Below are positions 16,574-26,061 of a DNA stretch of 64,000 nucleotides, one piece after another. Made by a program: the position numbers and the translations under genes. This DNA comes from Bin5 sp965218625 (GTDB lineage: Bacteria; Chloroflexota; Anaerolineae; Caldilineales; Caldilineaceae): positions 573,600-637,599 of the forward strand of contig CBDCLG010000016.1 in assembly GCA_965218625.1 (NCBI GenBank), given 5' to 3'. The notes beneath the pieces are model-generated. The model did no database searches. It was not told where the DNA came from and saw nothing but the letters and a program-made list of their open reading frames with translations. How positions within the stretch are numbered: the stretch's first letter is position 1; the number at the start of each line of letters is the position of its first letter.

Positions 16574-16625
16574 GCGGCCGAGTCGGCGAGAGGCCCGCAA
16601 CCTGTAGCAAGGCGGCAAATCAGAG

Positions 16626-17432
16626 ATGGCATATCCTGTGTTGATCCTGCATGTCTCCGGCACGAACAGGGATGCCGAGACCGCGCGCGCCTGCGAGCTG
16701 GCGGGCGGCGTGCCGCAGATTGCGCACATCAACCAGCTACGCAGCCGGCAGTACAGACTCTCCGACTTCGAGATGCTCGTTCTGCCCGGCGGATTCTCAT
16801 ACGGCGACGCCTTGGGCGCCGGCGTTCGCCAGGCGCTTGATCTGCGCGTCTTCCTCAACCAGCAGTTACAGGAGTTTATCGCCGCAGGCAGGCGCGTGCT
16901 GGGCATATGCAATGGATTCCAGACTCTGGTGAAAGCTGGACTGCTGCCGGGCACGGCTACGGCCGGCGGCCCTTCTCCAGCGCCCAGGGAAAGTTCAGCC
17001 GAAGAGCGCCAAGTGACGCTGACGCACAACCGGCACGGGAAGTTTGAGTGCCGCTGGGTGCATCTGGCTGTGGAGCCAGGCGCGCGCGCCGACTACCTTG
17101 CCGGCATTGCAGGGCCGATATTCTGCCCGGTGGCCCACGCCGAGGGCAACTTGCAGGTAGCGCACAGCCATACTCTCGACCGCCTGGAGCGGGAAGGGCT
17201 GATCGCATTCCGCTATGTCGACGCCGACGGCGCCCCTGCCGCCGGCCGCTACCCGCTTAACCCGAATGGCTCGGTCGCCGACATCGCCGGCATTTGTAAT
17301 CCCGCCGGCAATGTCGTCGGGCTCATGCCCCACCCCGAGGACCATGTCGCGCCGATTCAAAATCCCCTTGGCGCAAAAGGCAGTTTGGGGCTTTCGCTTT
17401 TTCGATCCATGATTGGCAGCGGAGCAGGCTAA
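16626..17432 (+). CDS. purQ: Phosphoribosylformylglycinamidine synthase glutaminase subunit PurQ
   Basis: A class I glutamine amidotransferase of 268 residues that hydrolyses glutamine to feed ammonia to PurL. The nucleophilic Cys lies in 'RVLGICNGFQTL' (near residue 98), and the His/Glu of the triad are in 'GLMPHPEDHV' near the C-terminus. The sequence 'VLVLPGGFSYGD'-like (MLVLPGGFSYGDALGAG) is diagnostic of PurQ. It follows purL by 52 bp and precedes purC by 53 bp. The ribosome site is weak (CAGAG), so coupling to purL translation is likely. Confidence 0.95.
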   Translation: MAYPVLILHVSGTNRDAETARACELAGGVPQIAHINQLRSRQYRLSDFEMLVLPGGFSYGDALGAGVRQALDLRVFLNQQLQEFIAAGRRVLGICNGFQTLVKAGLLPGTATAGGPSPAPRESSAEERQVTLTHNRHGKFECRWVHLAVEPGARADYLAGIAGPIFCPVAHAEGNLQVAHSHTLDRLEREGLIAFRYVDADGAPAAGRYPLNPNGSVADIAGICNPAGNVVGLMPHPEDHVAPIQNPLGAKGSLGLSLFRSMIGSGAG

Positions 17433-17485
17433 GTGACTACTGCCGTGACCGCAACGGCAGCTGGACTTGCGGAGGAGCGCAGCTG

Positions 17486-18475
17486 ATGGATGCAACTGCA
17501 CTGGAAGATACGTTCGCCGGCATCGATCTCGATTTCCTCGGCCCGAAACGCAGCGGAAAGGTGCGCGATATCTATGAATACGGGGACCGACTCATTCTTG
17601 TCGCCACCGACCGCCTGTCCGCTTTCGATCACATCCTTGGACTGGTGCCGTTCAAGGGGCAGGTCCTGAATCAACTGTCCGCCTTCTGGTTCGAACAAAC
17701 GGGCGACATTGTCAGCAATCACTTCGACGAGTCTCCCGATCCGAATGTGACGGTCGGCCGAAACTGCCAGCCCTTACCTGTCGAAGTCGTCGTCCGCGGT
17801 TACATCTCTGGTGTGACAAAGACGAGCCTCTGGTATCGCTACAGCCTGGGCGAACGCAAAATATATGGTCTCGACTTCCCCGACGGAATGGCCAAAAACG
17901 ATCCCTTGCCGCAACCGGTCATAACACCGACCACCAAAGCGCAAAAGGGAGGCCACGACGAACGCATTACCGGCGCCCAAATCGTCGAAAGCGGCTTGGT
18001 TGAAAGGCCACTGTGGGAATTCGTTTGCGAAGCCTCATTGGCGCTCTTTCGCCGGGGACAAGAGATCTCAGCCGCAGGCGGGCTGCTGCTCGTGGACACC
18101 AAGTACGAGTTCGGGCTGGCTGAAGACGGCGAGCTGCTCCTGATCGACGAGGTCCACACGCCTGATTCGAGCCGATTCTGGTCGGCGGCGAGTTACGAGG
18201 AGTTGAAGGCAGATCGTTCGCAGAGCAATGACAAGAGTGCAAAGCCCGAAGAACCTGAGAACTTCGACAAGGAGTACGTCCGCCTGGCATATGCCGCGCA
18301 GGGATACAGGGGTGATGGCCTACCGTCGCCGCTGCCGGACGGGTTGGCGCTCGAGGCGGCTGCGAGATACATCCGTTCCTACGAGCTTCTCACAGGGCGC
18401 GCCTTTGCGCCGGGGGAGCTGCCGGTGGCCAGCAGAGTGGCGAGCAGCCTAGGCAAACTCTTCGCGACTGCCTGA
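17486..18475 (+). CDS. purC: Phosphoribosylaminoimidazole-succinocarboxamide synthase PurC
   Basis: SAICAR synthase joins aspartate to CAIR with ATP. The sequence shows 'SGKVRDIYEYGDRLILVATDRLSAFD' (nucleotide loop, about residues 19-45), 'EVVVRGYISG', 'TPTTKAQKGGHDERI' and 'DTKYEFG', all family signatures. The 329-residue length matches the longer PurC form typical of eukaryote-like and many Bacteroidota or Chloroflexota proteins rather than the 240-residue E. coli form. The ATG at 17486 has GGAGGAG upstream. Confidence 0.96.
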   Translation: MDATALEDTFAGIDLDFLGPKRSGKVRDIYEYGDRLILVATDRLSAFDHILGLVPFKGQVLNQLSAFWFEQTGDIVSNHFDESPDPNVTVGRNCQPLPVEVVVRGYISGVTKTSLWYRYSLGERKIYGLDFPDGMAKNDPLPQPVITPTTKAQKGGHDERITGAQIVESGLVERPLWEFVCEASLALFRRGQEISAAGGLLLVDTKYEFGLAEDGELLLIDEVHTPDSSRFWSAASYEELKADRSQSNDKSAKPEEPENFDKEYVRLAYAAQGYRGDGLPSPLPDGLALEAAARYIRSYELLTGRAFAPGELPVASRVASSLGKLFATA

Positions 18476-18503
18476 GCAGCGGTGCGCATAGGAGTAAGCG
18501 CAG

Positions 18504-19013
18504 GTGACGACACCAAAAGCATCGGCTCTGGTCGGCGTCATTATGGGAAGCGAGTCCGACTGGGATCGCTGTATGAAATATACGGCCGAAACGCTGACCG
18601 AGTTCGGCTTGCCCCACGAATGCCGCGTCGTGTCGGCGCACCGCACGCCGGACTGGATGACGGAGTATGCCGGCAGCGCAGCCGCGCGCGGCCTGGAGGT
18701 GATAATCGCGGGGGCGGGCGGGGCAGCGCATCTGCCGGGCATGGTCGCTGGTCATACGTTGCTGCCGGTCATCGGCGTTCCGGTGCAAAGCCAGGCGCTG
18801 AACGGTATGGACTCGCTCCTGTCGATCGTGCAGATGCCGGCGGGTGTGCCTGTCGCCACAATGGCAATCGGGAGAGCGGGCGCCATCAACGCCGCGCTGT
18901 TCGCCATCTCAATCCTGAGCGCATCGCGTCCATCGTTGCGCGGCCAGCTGCAACAGTTTCGCCAAAGCCGCGCCGAGCAAGTTCTTTCAATCCGGCTTGC
19001 GTCTGGAGAGTAA
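18504..19013 (+). CDS. purE: N5-carboxyaminoimidazole ribonucleotide mutase PurE
   Basis: Class I PurE of 169 residues, which isomerises N5-CAIR to CAIR and works after PurK. Motifs are 'VIMGSESDWDRCMKY' (phosphate and substrate loop), 'CRVVSAHRTPDWM' with the catalytic His, and 'IAGAGGAAHLPGM'. The start is GTG with GGAGTAA upstream, 28 nt after the purC stop. The TAA stop lies 4 nt before the preferred purK start. Confidence 0.96.
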   Translation: MTTPKASALVGVIMGSESDWDRCMKYTAETLTEFGLPHECRVVSAHRTPDWMTEYAGSAAARGLEVIIAGAGGAAHLPGMVAGHTLLPVIGVPVQSQALNGMDSLLSIVQMPAGVPVATMAIGRAGAINAALFAISILSASRPSLRGQLQQFRQSRAEQVLSIRLASGE

Positions 19014-19017
19014 AGAC

Positions 19018-20217
19018 TTGGCCCCTGCACAGCTGCCTCCAATCCCCCCGGGTTCCACCATAGGTGTCTTTGGCAGCGGCCAGCTGGGCCGGATGCTGGC
19101 CCTGGAAGCGCGCAGGATGGGCTATCGGCTGCATACGCTTTCACCCGAACTGAATAGCCCCACCGGCCAGGTCGCAGACCGCGAAGTCGTCGCGGCCTAC
19201 GATGACCGCGATGCGGCGCTGGACTTTGTGGATGGCGTTGACGTCGTAACTTTTGAATTCGAAAACGTCCCGGTCCTGGTATCCGAACTTGCCGAGTCCC
19301 GGGGCGTGCCGGTGCGTCCTTCCGGCCGAATTCTCCATGCCGCCCAGGACCGCCTGCGCGAGAAAGCAGCTCTCAGCCAGGCCGGACTGCCCGTCACCCC
19401 TTTTTGTCCGGTCAAGACAGCTTCCGATCTGCACCGCGCCGTCGATGAGATCGGTTTTCCCGCCATTCTCAAAACCTCCGTTTTCGGGTATGATGGCAAA
19501 GGGCAGCTGTTACTGGAGTCCGAGGAACAGCTGGACGCGGCGAGGCGGATTGCCGGTGGACAACCGTGTGTGCTTGAAGCGTTCGTCGAGTTTTCGTCAG
19601 AGCTTTCGCTCGTTGCGGCCCGCGGCATTGACGGGTCGTTTGCTGCCTATCCACTGGTTGAAAACCGGCACGAAAATCATATCCTGGACCTCACGATAGC
19701 GCCCGCGCATGTCGATTCAGGACTCGTTCGCGGCGCCAAGGCCCTGGCCCGGCAACTGTTTGAACTGCTCGACGTAGTCGGTGTTCTGTGTATCGAATTC
19801 TTTCTCAAGCCGGACAAGCAAAGGACCCATGACGCGACCAGTTCCGAGAACGGTTCAGTCGATCGATTGCTGATAAATGAGATCGCCCCCCGGCCCCACA
19901 ACTCCGGCCACTGGACGATCGAGGGCGCCGCGACAAGCCAGTTTGAGCAGCAGCTGCGCGCGGTCTGCGGGCTGAAACTTGGCTCAACCGAGCAGTTGCG
20001 TCCGGCGGTCATGCTGAATCTACTTGGGGACCTTTGGGACAGTGGTGAACCGAACTGGACGGCGCTTTTCCAATTCCCGGAAGTCAGTCTGCACTTGTAC
20101 GGCAAACGGGAACCTCGCAGAGGCCGCAAAATGGGCCACTTGACGGCAACAGGACTTTCGACCGAAGCCGCTCTGGAAACAGGACTCGCTGCACGCGCGG
20201 CACTGCAGAGGAGCTGA
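19018..20217 (+). CDS. purK: N5-carboxyaminoimidazole ribonucleotide synthase PurK
   Basis: An ATP-grasp enzyme that carboxylates AIR with bicarbonate to N5-CAIR for PurE. 'IGVFGSGQLGRMLALEA' begins near residue 14, ATP-grasp elements include 'ILKTSVFGYDGKGQ', and 'NEIAPRPHNSGHWTIEG' is the PurK signature. I prefer the TTG at 19018 because GGAG lies 9 nt upstream. The TTG at 18997 inside purE is also possible and would add 7 residues. A poorly conserved insert with a polar stretch (PDKQRTHDATSSENGSVD) precedes the active-site loop. Total about 399 residues. Confidence 0.94.
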   Translation: MAPAQLPPIPPGSTIGVFGSGQLGRMLALEARRMGYRLHTLSPELNSPTGQVADREVVAAYDDRDAALDFVDGVDVVTFEFENVPVLVSELAESRGVPVRPSGRILHAAQDRLREKAALSQAGLPVTPFCPVKTASDLHRAVDEIGFPAILKTSVFGYDGKGQLLLESEEQLDAARRIAGGQPCVLEAFVEFSSELSLVAARGIDGSFAAYPLVENRHENHILDLTIAPAHVDSGLVRGAKALARQLFELLDVVGVLCIEFFLKPDKQRTHDATSSENGSVDRLLINEIAPRPHNSGHWTIEGAATSQFEQQLRAVCGLKLGSTEQLRPAVMLNLLGDLWDSGEPNWTALFQFPEVSLHLYGKREPRRGRKMGHLTATGLSTEAALETGLAARAALQRS

Positions 20218-20314
20218 ATGAACGGCGCTGCCGGGTATTGCGATTGCGATGGGGATTGTCGCCTAGCGCCGGCTACTGGCGCGAACGCTCTATGGCCCGT
20301 TTGGAGGTGCAGCC

Positions 20315-21733
20315 GTGGCACCCTTTGACTCGCCCCGAGAAGCCTGCGGCGTATTCGGCATCAGCGCGCCGGGAATGGATATCGCCCGGCTAACCTACTT
20401 CGCAATCTATGCCTTGCAGCACCGAGGCCAGGAGGCTGCTGGAATTGCCACTTGCGATGGCCAAACCGCCCACATCCACAAGGGACTTGGCCTCGTATCC
20501 CAAGTGTTTAACGAGGACAACCTTAGCCATCTTCGAGGCCATTTGGGTATAGGCCACACGCGCTACTCGACGACGGGTTCGCCGAGGTTGGGCAACACGC
20601 AGCCCTACATTCTCGAGACGCTTGATGGTCCCCTCGCCATTGGCCACAACGGTAATTTGGTCAACGCGCCCCAATTGCGCCGCGAACTGCTGGAGCGGGG
20701 CGTGGGCCTCTCAACATCGACCGACAGCGAACTGATAATCCACCTGTTGGCGGGCGCGCGCGGCACCTGGCTGCAACGAATCCGCCAGGTGATGACAATA
20801 GCCGAAGGCGCCTACTCCCTGACGATTCTTACCAAGGAGGCGGTCTACGGCGTGCGCGACCCCTGGGGTCTGCGTCCGCTCGTGTTGGGCGAGCTGGAAA
20901 ACGGATTGGCCCTGGCTTCGGAGAGCTGCGCCTTTGCCACGATTGGCGCCCGTGCAGTTCGGGAAATTGAACCCGGCGAAATTGCCGTAATCGACAAAGA
21001 CGGATACGAGATCGTCCAGGGGGTACCCGCGGAGAAGGCCGCTTTCTGCACTTTCGAACAGATCTATTTTGCTCGACCGGATAGCAGATTGGGCGGACGC
21101 CTTGTCCACCGCGTCCGGCAAGCGCTGGGTCGCCAGCTCGCACGCGAGGCGCCGGTCGATGCCGATATCGTCGTCCCCGTTCCCGACAGCGGTACCCCGC
21201 ACGCCATCGGCTACGCCCAGGAAAGCGGAATCGTCTACAGTGAAGGGTTGATCAAGAGCCGCTACATCGGACGGACCTTCATTCAACCGACCGATCAGCT
21301 TCGCAAAGACGGCGTGGCGATGAAGTTCAACCCCTTGCCGGACAATCTGCGCGGTCAACGTGTTGTGTTGGTTGACGACTCAATCGTGCGCGGCAATACC
21401 AGCGGCCCCCTGGTAAAGCTCCTTCGTGACGCGGGCGCGTCCGAGATACACATGCGCGTCGCTTGTCCTCCGATCAGGTACCCCTGTTTCATGGGCGTCG
21501 ATATGGCGAGCCAGGCCGAGCTGATCGCAGCGCACAAGAGCCTGGATGAGATCAAGTCCTACATCGGCGTCGATTCTCTGGCCTACCTCAGCGTGGAGGG
21601 CATGATGAATACTCTGCAGGCCGAGGACGGCTACTGCAATGCCTGCTTCACCGGCAGCTACCCATTTGAATCGCCCCTATTTGAATTGGAGCTGACGGGA
21701 AAAGAGAAGTTTGCCACAGTCTTGGGAAGTTGA
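20315..21733 (+). CDS. purF: Amidophosphoribosyltransferase PurF
   Basis: PurF commits PRPP to purine synthesis by replacing pyrophosphate with ammonia from glutamine. After a 10-residue propeptide the mature nucleophile is the Cys of 'REACGVFGI'; Ntn hydrolase motifs are 'ALQHRGQEAAGI', 'GIGHTRYSTTG' and 'GHNGNLVN'. The PRPP loop reads 'RVVLVDDSIVRGNTSGPLV', and 'GIVYSEGLIKSRYIGRTFI' lines the ammonia path. Cysteines in the C-terminal region (CPPIRYPCFMG, DGYCNACFTG) match the Fe-S type of Bacillus-like PurF. The GTG start has GGAGG 7 nt upstream. Confidence 0.96.
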   Translation: MAPFDSPREACGVFGISAPGMDIARLTYFAIYALQHRGQEAAGIATCDGQTAHIHKGLGLVSQVFNEDNLSHLRGHLGIGHTRYSTTGSPRLGNTQPYILETLDGPLAIGHNGNLVNAPQLRRELLERGVGLSTSTDSELIIHLLAGARGTWLQRIRQVMTIAEGAYSLTILTKEAVYGVRDPWGLRPLVLGELENGLALASESCAFATIGARAVREIEPGEIAVIDKDGYEIVQGVPAEKAAFCTFEQIYFARPDSRLGGRLVHRVRQALGRQLAREAPVDADIVVPVPDSGTPHAIGYAQESGIVYSEGLIKSRYIGRTFIQPTDQLRKDGVAMKFNPLPDNLRGQRVVLVDDSIVRGNTSGPLVKLLRDAGASEIHMRVACPPIRYPCFMGVDMASQAELIAAHKSLDEIKSYIGVDSLAYLSVEGMMNTLQAEDGYCNACFTGSYPFESPLFELELTGKEKFATVLGS

Positions 21734-21834
21734 CACCTACTCCACAATTCGTCCATCGCGTCTGAAACGGTACAGAATACCGCTCTCGCAGAGCTACTCC
21801 TTCGATCAGAGACTCACAGATAACTGGCAACACA

Positions 21835-23118
21835 ATGAAAATCCTTCTCATTGGCTCGGGAGGCAGAGAGCACGCGCTGGCGTGGAAACTGTCGCAGTCC
21901 ACCCGCGTCAGCCGCATTTTCGTAGCCCCTGGCAATGGAGGCACAGCGGCGCTGCCGAACTGCTGCAATGTCGCCATCAGTGCAGATGATCTTCCCGAAT
22001 TGCTACGCTTTGCGCGGGAAAACGCAATTGGCCTGACCGTTGTTGGACCGGAAATCCCGTTGGTTTCAGGACTTGCCGATCGGTTTGCCCTCGAAGGGCT
22101 GCCCGTATTCGGTCCCAGCGCTGCCGCGGCCCAGCTGGAAGGATCGAAGGCATTCTCCAAAACCTTTATGAACCGCCATGCCATCCCAACCGGCTGGGCG
22201 CGCGTCTTCACTGATTTCGAAAGTGCGGCCGACTTCGCCGTTGGACTGGACTCCCTTCCTGTAATCAAGGCCAGCGGACTGGCCGCCGGCAAGGGCGTTC
22301 TTCTGCCCGAAAGCCGCGACGGGACAGTCGCCCAACTGCGCGCCGTCATGGTTGAGCGGCGCTTTGGAGATGCCGGCAACACTGTGCTGATCGAAGAGAG
22401 ACTGTTCGGCCCGGAGCTGTCCGTGCTGGCCTTCTGTGACGGCAAGGAGCTGCGGCTGATGCCGGCCGCGCAAGACCACAAGCGACTTTTGGATGACGAC
22501 CTCGGGCCCAATACAGGCGGAATGGGCGCGTTTGCCCCTTCGTCCCTGGCATCTCCCGAGCTGCTGACAGAGGTCGAGCAAACAGTCATGCGCCCCGCGC
22601 TGGCGGCAATGAATGCGGAGGGCGCCCCTTACCAGGGCATCCTCTACGCAGGTCTGATTCTTACCGACAGCGGGCCGAAGGTACTCGAGTTTAACTGCCG
22701 CTTCGGCGACCCCGAAGCCCAGGTTATCCTGCCGCTGCTGGATTGCGATCTCCTGGAGGTGATGACCGCGTGCGTGCATGGCCGCCTCGCCGACTGCGTT
22801 ATCGACTGGTCGGCCGGATCTGCGGTGACGGTTGTTATGGCTTCGGGCGGCTATCCGGAGGCCTACGAGACCGGCAAGCATGTCTCCGGCTTGCCATCGG
22901 GGGCGCTGGGCGAAGATGGAGTCTTCGCATTTCACGCCGGCAGCCGTCTTGGCACGGCGGCCGGACGCGACGACGGGGTTTTCACTGACGGGGGACGCGT
23001 GTTTTCGGTCACCGCCACGGGAGCAACAGTCGCTGAGGCCGCCGCCGGCGCCTACCGAATTGTCGAAGGCATCCGCTTCGACGGCGCGGCTTGGCGCCGC
23101 GACATTGGACAGGATTGA
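21835..23118 (+). CDS. purD: Phosphoribosylamine-glycine ligase PurD
   Basis: An ATP-grasp ligase of 427 residues that couples phosphoribosylamine with glycine, the second purine step. The N-terminus 'MKILLIGSGGREHALAWKL' is diagnostic, followed by 'GPEIPLVSGLADRF', 'VIKASGLAAGKGV', 'AQDHKRLLDDDLGPNTGGMGAF' (family signature; stated in two parts, AQDHKRLLDDD then GPNTGGMGAF) and 'EFNCRFGDPEAQ'. It follows purF by 101 bp on the same strand. No clear Shine-Dalgarno site precedes the ATG, so the start rests on homology. It is the last pur gene in the window; purB, purH, purM and purN are elsewhere. Confidence 0.96.
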   Translation: MKILLIGSGGREHALAWKLSQSTRVSRIFVAPGNGGTAALPNCCNVAISADDLPELLRFARENAIGLTVVGPEIPLVSGLADRFALEGLPVFGPSAAAAQLEGSKAFSKTFMNRHAIPTGWARVFTDFESAADFAVGLDSLPVIKASGLAAGKGVLLPESRDGTVAQLRAVMVERRFGDAGNTVLIEERLFGPELSVLAFCDGKELRLMPAAQDHKRLLDDDLGPNTGGMGAFAPSSLASPELLTEVEQTVMRPALAAMNAEGAPYQGILYAGLILTDSGPKVLEFNCRFGDPEAQVILPLLDCDLLEVMTACVHGRLADCVIDWSAGSAVTVVMASGGYPEAYETGKHVSGLPSGALGEDGVFAFHAGSRLGTAAGRDDGVFTDGGRVFSVTATGATVAEAAAGAYRIVEGIRFDGAAWRRDIGQD

Positions 23119-23257
23119 GTGCAGGGACGAAGCGTTTTCGCGTCGGGCTGAAGGGGGAAGCGGCTGAGGTTGTGCAGAGCAGTTACAACAGTTCCAACTC
23201 CCCTGATGCAGGCTACTTTTCCATAATCTTTCCCAAGGACATAGACCGGAGGGCACA

Positions 23258-24805
23258 ATGGCTCTGATTCCTTCGATGTTGCTCAAACGCCTCTATACGT
23301 ACGCAAGCCTGGAGAACACAGAGGACGGCGTGCGATTTTCGATCAAGAACCGGCTGAGCGACGCCAAACTGACCGCCTTCCACGGCATCAGCATAGACGA
23401 CAAAGAGGTCGCCGCCGACGCCTTGTCGCTGGATTTCGGCGATGGACAGATTTTTAGCCCGGACCAGATCAACAGCGGCTCGCCAATTGATTTTCCCCTG
23501 CGCAAAGAGGTATTCATAAGCGCGCAGATTGCTCCGCTTGAAGCGGGTCAACATTCCATCCGGATTGGAGTCCAGACCTCTCCGTTCGGACGAATCCAGT
23601 TCACAGTCGATGACGCCATTTCCGAAAAGGTGGACGCGCCCCGCATTCCCCGCGACAGGGATGACGATTACAGCGAGAGCGCGATCCGCGCACGCCAGAC
23701 GTTTGTTAGCGAATACACGGGGCATTCGCTCGAACATGTCTCGCAATACTCATTCGATCCGCACATCGCGCAGGGGAACATCGAGAACTTCACGGGCGCC
23801 GCGCAGGTCCCCATCGGTTTTGCCGGGCCCCTGAATGTCTGCGGAGAGCATGCCCAGGGCGACTTCATCGTTCCTCTCGCCACCACCGAGGGCACGCTTG
23901 TCGCCTCCTATAACAGGGGCATGAAGCTGCTCAATCAGTCCGGCGGCGTCAAGTGCACTGTTGTAGCCGACGCAATGCAGCGCGCGCCGGTATTCGTCTT
24001 CGAAGATGCGCGCGGCGCACGCGATTTTATCAAGTGGGTTGACGAGAATCTGATCCCCATTCGGGAGGAAGCTGAGTCCACCTCCAGTGTGGCCAAGCTC
24101 GACAACATAGACCCGTATCAGTCCAACAAGTTCGCTTTTATGCGTTTCAACTACCAGACAGGCGACGCAGGCGGTCAAAACATGGTGGGCCGCGCAACCT
24201 TTGCCGCCTGTTCCTGGATTTTGGACAACTACGACGGCCAGGAGATTAAGCGATTCTATTTGGAGTCGAACTTCGCCACCGACAAGAAGGCGTCACAGGT
24301 GAACATCATGCGCACGCGCGGCAAACGGGTGACCGCCGAGGCGATCGTGCCGCGTGATGTCCTGATCCAGAATATGCGTGTGATGCCCGAACAGCTCTTT
24401 TATCACTACGGGGTTGCCAACATCGGCTCGATCCTGGCGGGGGTGAACAACAACGGACTGCACTCAGCCAACGCGATTACCGCGATATTCATCGCCACCG
24501 GTCAGGACGTGGCCAATGTGTCCGAGTCATCCGCGGGTCTGATCTACGTGGAGCTGACCGAGGAGAAGGACCTCTACATTTCGATTACGATACCATCTCT
24601 GATCGTCGCCACCTTTGGCGGCGGGACCGGGCTGGCAACGCAGAGGGAGTGCCTCGAGCTGCTCGGATGCTGGGGAAAGGGGAAGGTCTACAAGTTCGCC
24701 GAGATTGTCGCCGGTACGGTCCTGGCGGGAGAGCTTTCGCTGGCCGCGGCGATCAGCTCGCTCGACTGGGTCAGCAGCCACGAAGAGTACGGGCGCAATC
24801 GTTGA
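23258..24805 (+). CDS. Hydroxymethylglutaryl-CoA reductase with extra N-terminal domain
   Basis: HMG-CoA reductase makes mevalonate, the committed precursor of isoprenoids in the mevalonate route. The catalytic part (about 140-515) has 'ENFTGAAQVPIGFAGPL', catalytic E211 (TTEGTLVAS), the catalytic Lys at 343 or 344 (FATDKKASQV), D417 (ATGQDVANV) and the C-terminal H508 (SSHEEYGRNR). These favour a class I-like enzyme. The nucleotide-site motif usually written DAMGMNM reads DAGGQNM here. About 125 N-terminal residues form a beta-rich domain I do not recognise; it has no transmembrane segments, so it differs from the eukaryotic sterol-sensing region. The ATG has CGGAGGG upstream. It is 139 bp after purD and probably has its own promoter. 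Confidence 0.92.
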   Translation: MALIPSMLLKRLYTYASLENTEDGVRFSIKNRLSDAKLTAFHGISIDDKEVAADALSLDFGDGQIFSPDQINSGSPIDFPLRKEVFISAQIAPLEAGQHSIRIGVQTSPFGRIQFTVDDAISEKVDAPRIPRDRDDDYSESAIRARQTFVSEYTGHSLEHVSQYSFDPHIAQGNIENFTGAAQVPIGFAGPLNVCGEHAQGDFIVPLATTEGTLVASYNRGMKLLNQSGGVKCTVVADAMQRAPVFVFEDARGARDFIKWVDENLIPIREEAESTSSVAKLDNIDPYQSNKFAFMRFNYQTGDAGGQNMVGRATFAACSWILDNYDGQEIKRFYLESNFATDKKASQVNIMRTRGKRVTAEAIVPRDVLIQNMRVMPEQLFYHYGVANIGSILAGVNNNGLHSANAITAIFIATGQDVANVSESSAGLIYVELTEEKDLYISITIPSLIVATFGGGTGLATQRECLELLGCWGKGKVYKFAEIVAGTVLAGELSLAAAISSLDWVSSHEEYGRNR

Positions 24806-25281
24806 ATTGCAGGTCAGAATTCCGCGCTGGCAAGCCCGATTCGTTTCCCGGCGGGTCCCATTCGGGCCAACGCGGCGAGTAAGAACGCTGCTACCAGTCC
24901 TCGAAATGGACATATTGGAAGCAGCGTTTTCGATGGGCGACGTGCTGTCGTCACGTATGTAGGCTGCGGGACAATGAAGGTTATATTATGTTAGGCCCAT
25001 TCTGCGGTCGTTCCATAGCCTACCTGGCCGCCCATTTTCTTGTTTCGCAAATGAGCAGGCATTGATGTATCACGACTGGGAGCCTCTCGAAGACTGAAGC
25101 AGAGCCCTGCGCGCAACTGCAGGCCAAGGCCCCTGAGACCTGCCGGCCCCAAGAGTACCTTCCTGGCATTCGCGCCGGTAATCCCTTCTTCAAAGAAGCA
25201 GCTGGTTAGCGATAGCCAAGGCCGGTTGATAGCTATGGGCGATAGCCGAGCTTCTGGGGTACTTTGCATAGGTGGGCGTGG
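24806..25281. other. Noncoding stretch between HMG-CoA reductase and the DUF1828-type gene
   Basis: The two flanking genes converge here. Of 476 bp, only a 92-codon minus-strand frame (24991-25269) is of note; it has no ribosome site or recognisable family, so I treat it as unsupported. No strong hairpin with a T-run was found. Confidence 0.4.
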
Positions 25282-26061
25282 TCACCCGGGCCTAAGCACC
25301 CTTTCAAATTCGTCAGGGCGAGACCAGAGGGCGATCTCAGAGACTGGCTCCACCATGGAGAAGTCGGGCGGCTGCCAGATGTCTTCTATATCATCGAACA
25401 GGGAGACGAATTCAAGATCTGGTCGAGTTTTCTTATGGTGGATTAGGTCTACGCAGCCGGCCAAAACGTGCTCTGTCAGCCTGCGGACGGTACCACGTGT
25501 ACCCGTTGCCAGCAGGAATACGAAACAGGTGCGATTCGCCGTCCGAGTTTGGAAATTTATCGTCCAATCCTGGCTCGACCGACCCTGCTTCGAAACGTCG
25601 CGCTCAAAATGTATCTCCCGATCGCTGAGCCACTCGTCCACCTCGTCAGCGACAGTCTGGAGCGCCCGACTGCGCAACGTGAACCAGAGGTCTGAGACGC
25701 GCACTGCTGCCTGGGCAACTCGAATCACTGATTCGCCGAGCGCGCCGCTGGTGACTTCCCGCAGCATCAATTGGTCACTGAATCGTTCAATACGGAGGGT
25801 CTGGCATACGTCGTCAATGAGCGCTTCTTGCTTGATTGAACGCCGCTGGCTCACCGACTGTAACCCGAGCCAGTCCAGGGCGTCCCCGAAATCAGTAACG
25901 ATGTAACGGTCATTCCGCTCCAAAACGAATACGTCCACGACGCCGCCATCGGGGTAGAGCATTGGGGTTCGCACCCGCACGCCCTCCTGTGGGCCAGGCG
26001 AGCATACAAAGAGTGGAGGCACAGCCTGTTGCAGAGCAGTGCGCAATGCGGCGGCGTTCAT
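25282..26061 (-). CDS. DUF1828-domain protein (259 aa)
   Basis: The N-terminal third has the DUF1828 pattern: 'VRTPMLYPDGGVVDVFVLERNDRYIVTDFGDALDWL' (residues about 32-67, read as VRTPMLYPDGGVVDVFV then RYIVTDFGDALDWL), an alternating beta sheet ending in a conserved Asp-x-Gly. The rest is predicted alpha/beta and ends 'VLRPG', consistent with the DUF1829-like partner domain often found after DUF1828. The molecular role of the family is not established; members often occur in accessory islands. The start ATG overlaps the stop of the upstream 150-codon gene by 4 nt, so the two are translated together. I infer a two-protein module. Confidence 0.75.
   Translation of the reverse strand: MNAAALRTALQQAVPPLFVCSPGPQEGVRVRTPMLYPDGGVVDVFVLERNDRYIVTDFGDALDWLGLQSVSQRRSIKQEALIDDVCQTLRIERFSDQLMLREVTSGALGESVIRVAQAAVRVSDLWFTLRSRALQTVADEVDEWLSDREIHFERDVSKQGRSSQDWTINFQTRTANRTCFVFLLATGTRGTVRRLTEHVLAGCVDLIHHKKTRPDLEFVSLFDDIEDIWQPPDFSMVEPVSEIALWSRPDEFERVLRPG

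Noticed and set aside
22066..23286. 406-codon minus-strand frame over purD
   Set aside because: Antisense to a complete purD; no motif of its own.
24991..25269. 92-codon minus-strand frame between HMG-CoA reductase and the DUF1828-type gene
   Set aside because: No ribosome site, no recognisable domain; composition is ambiguous, so it was left out as a gene.
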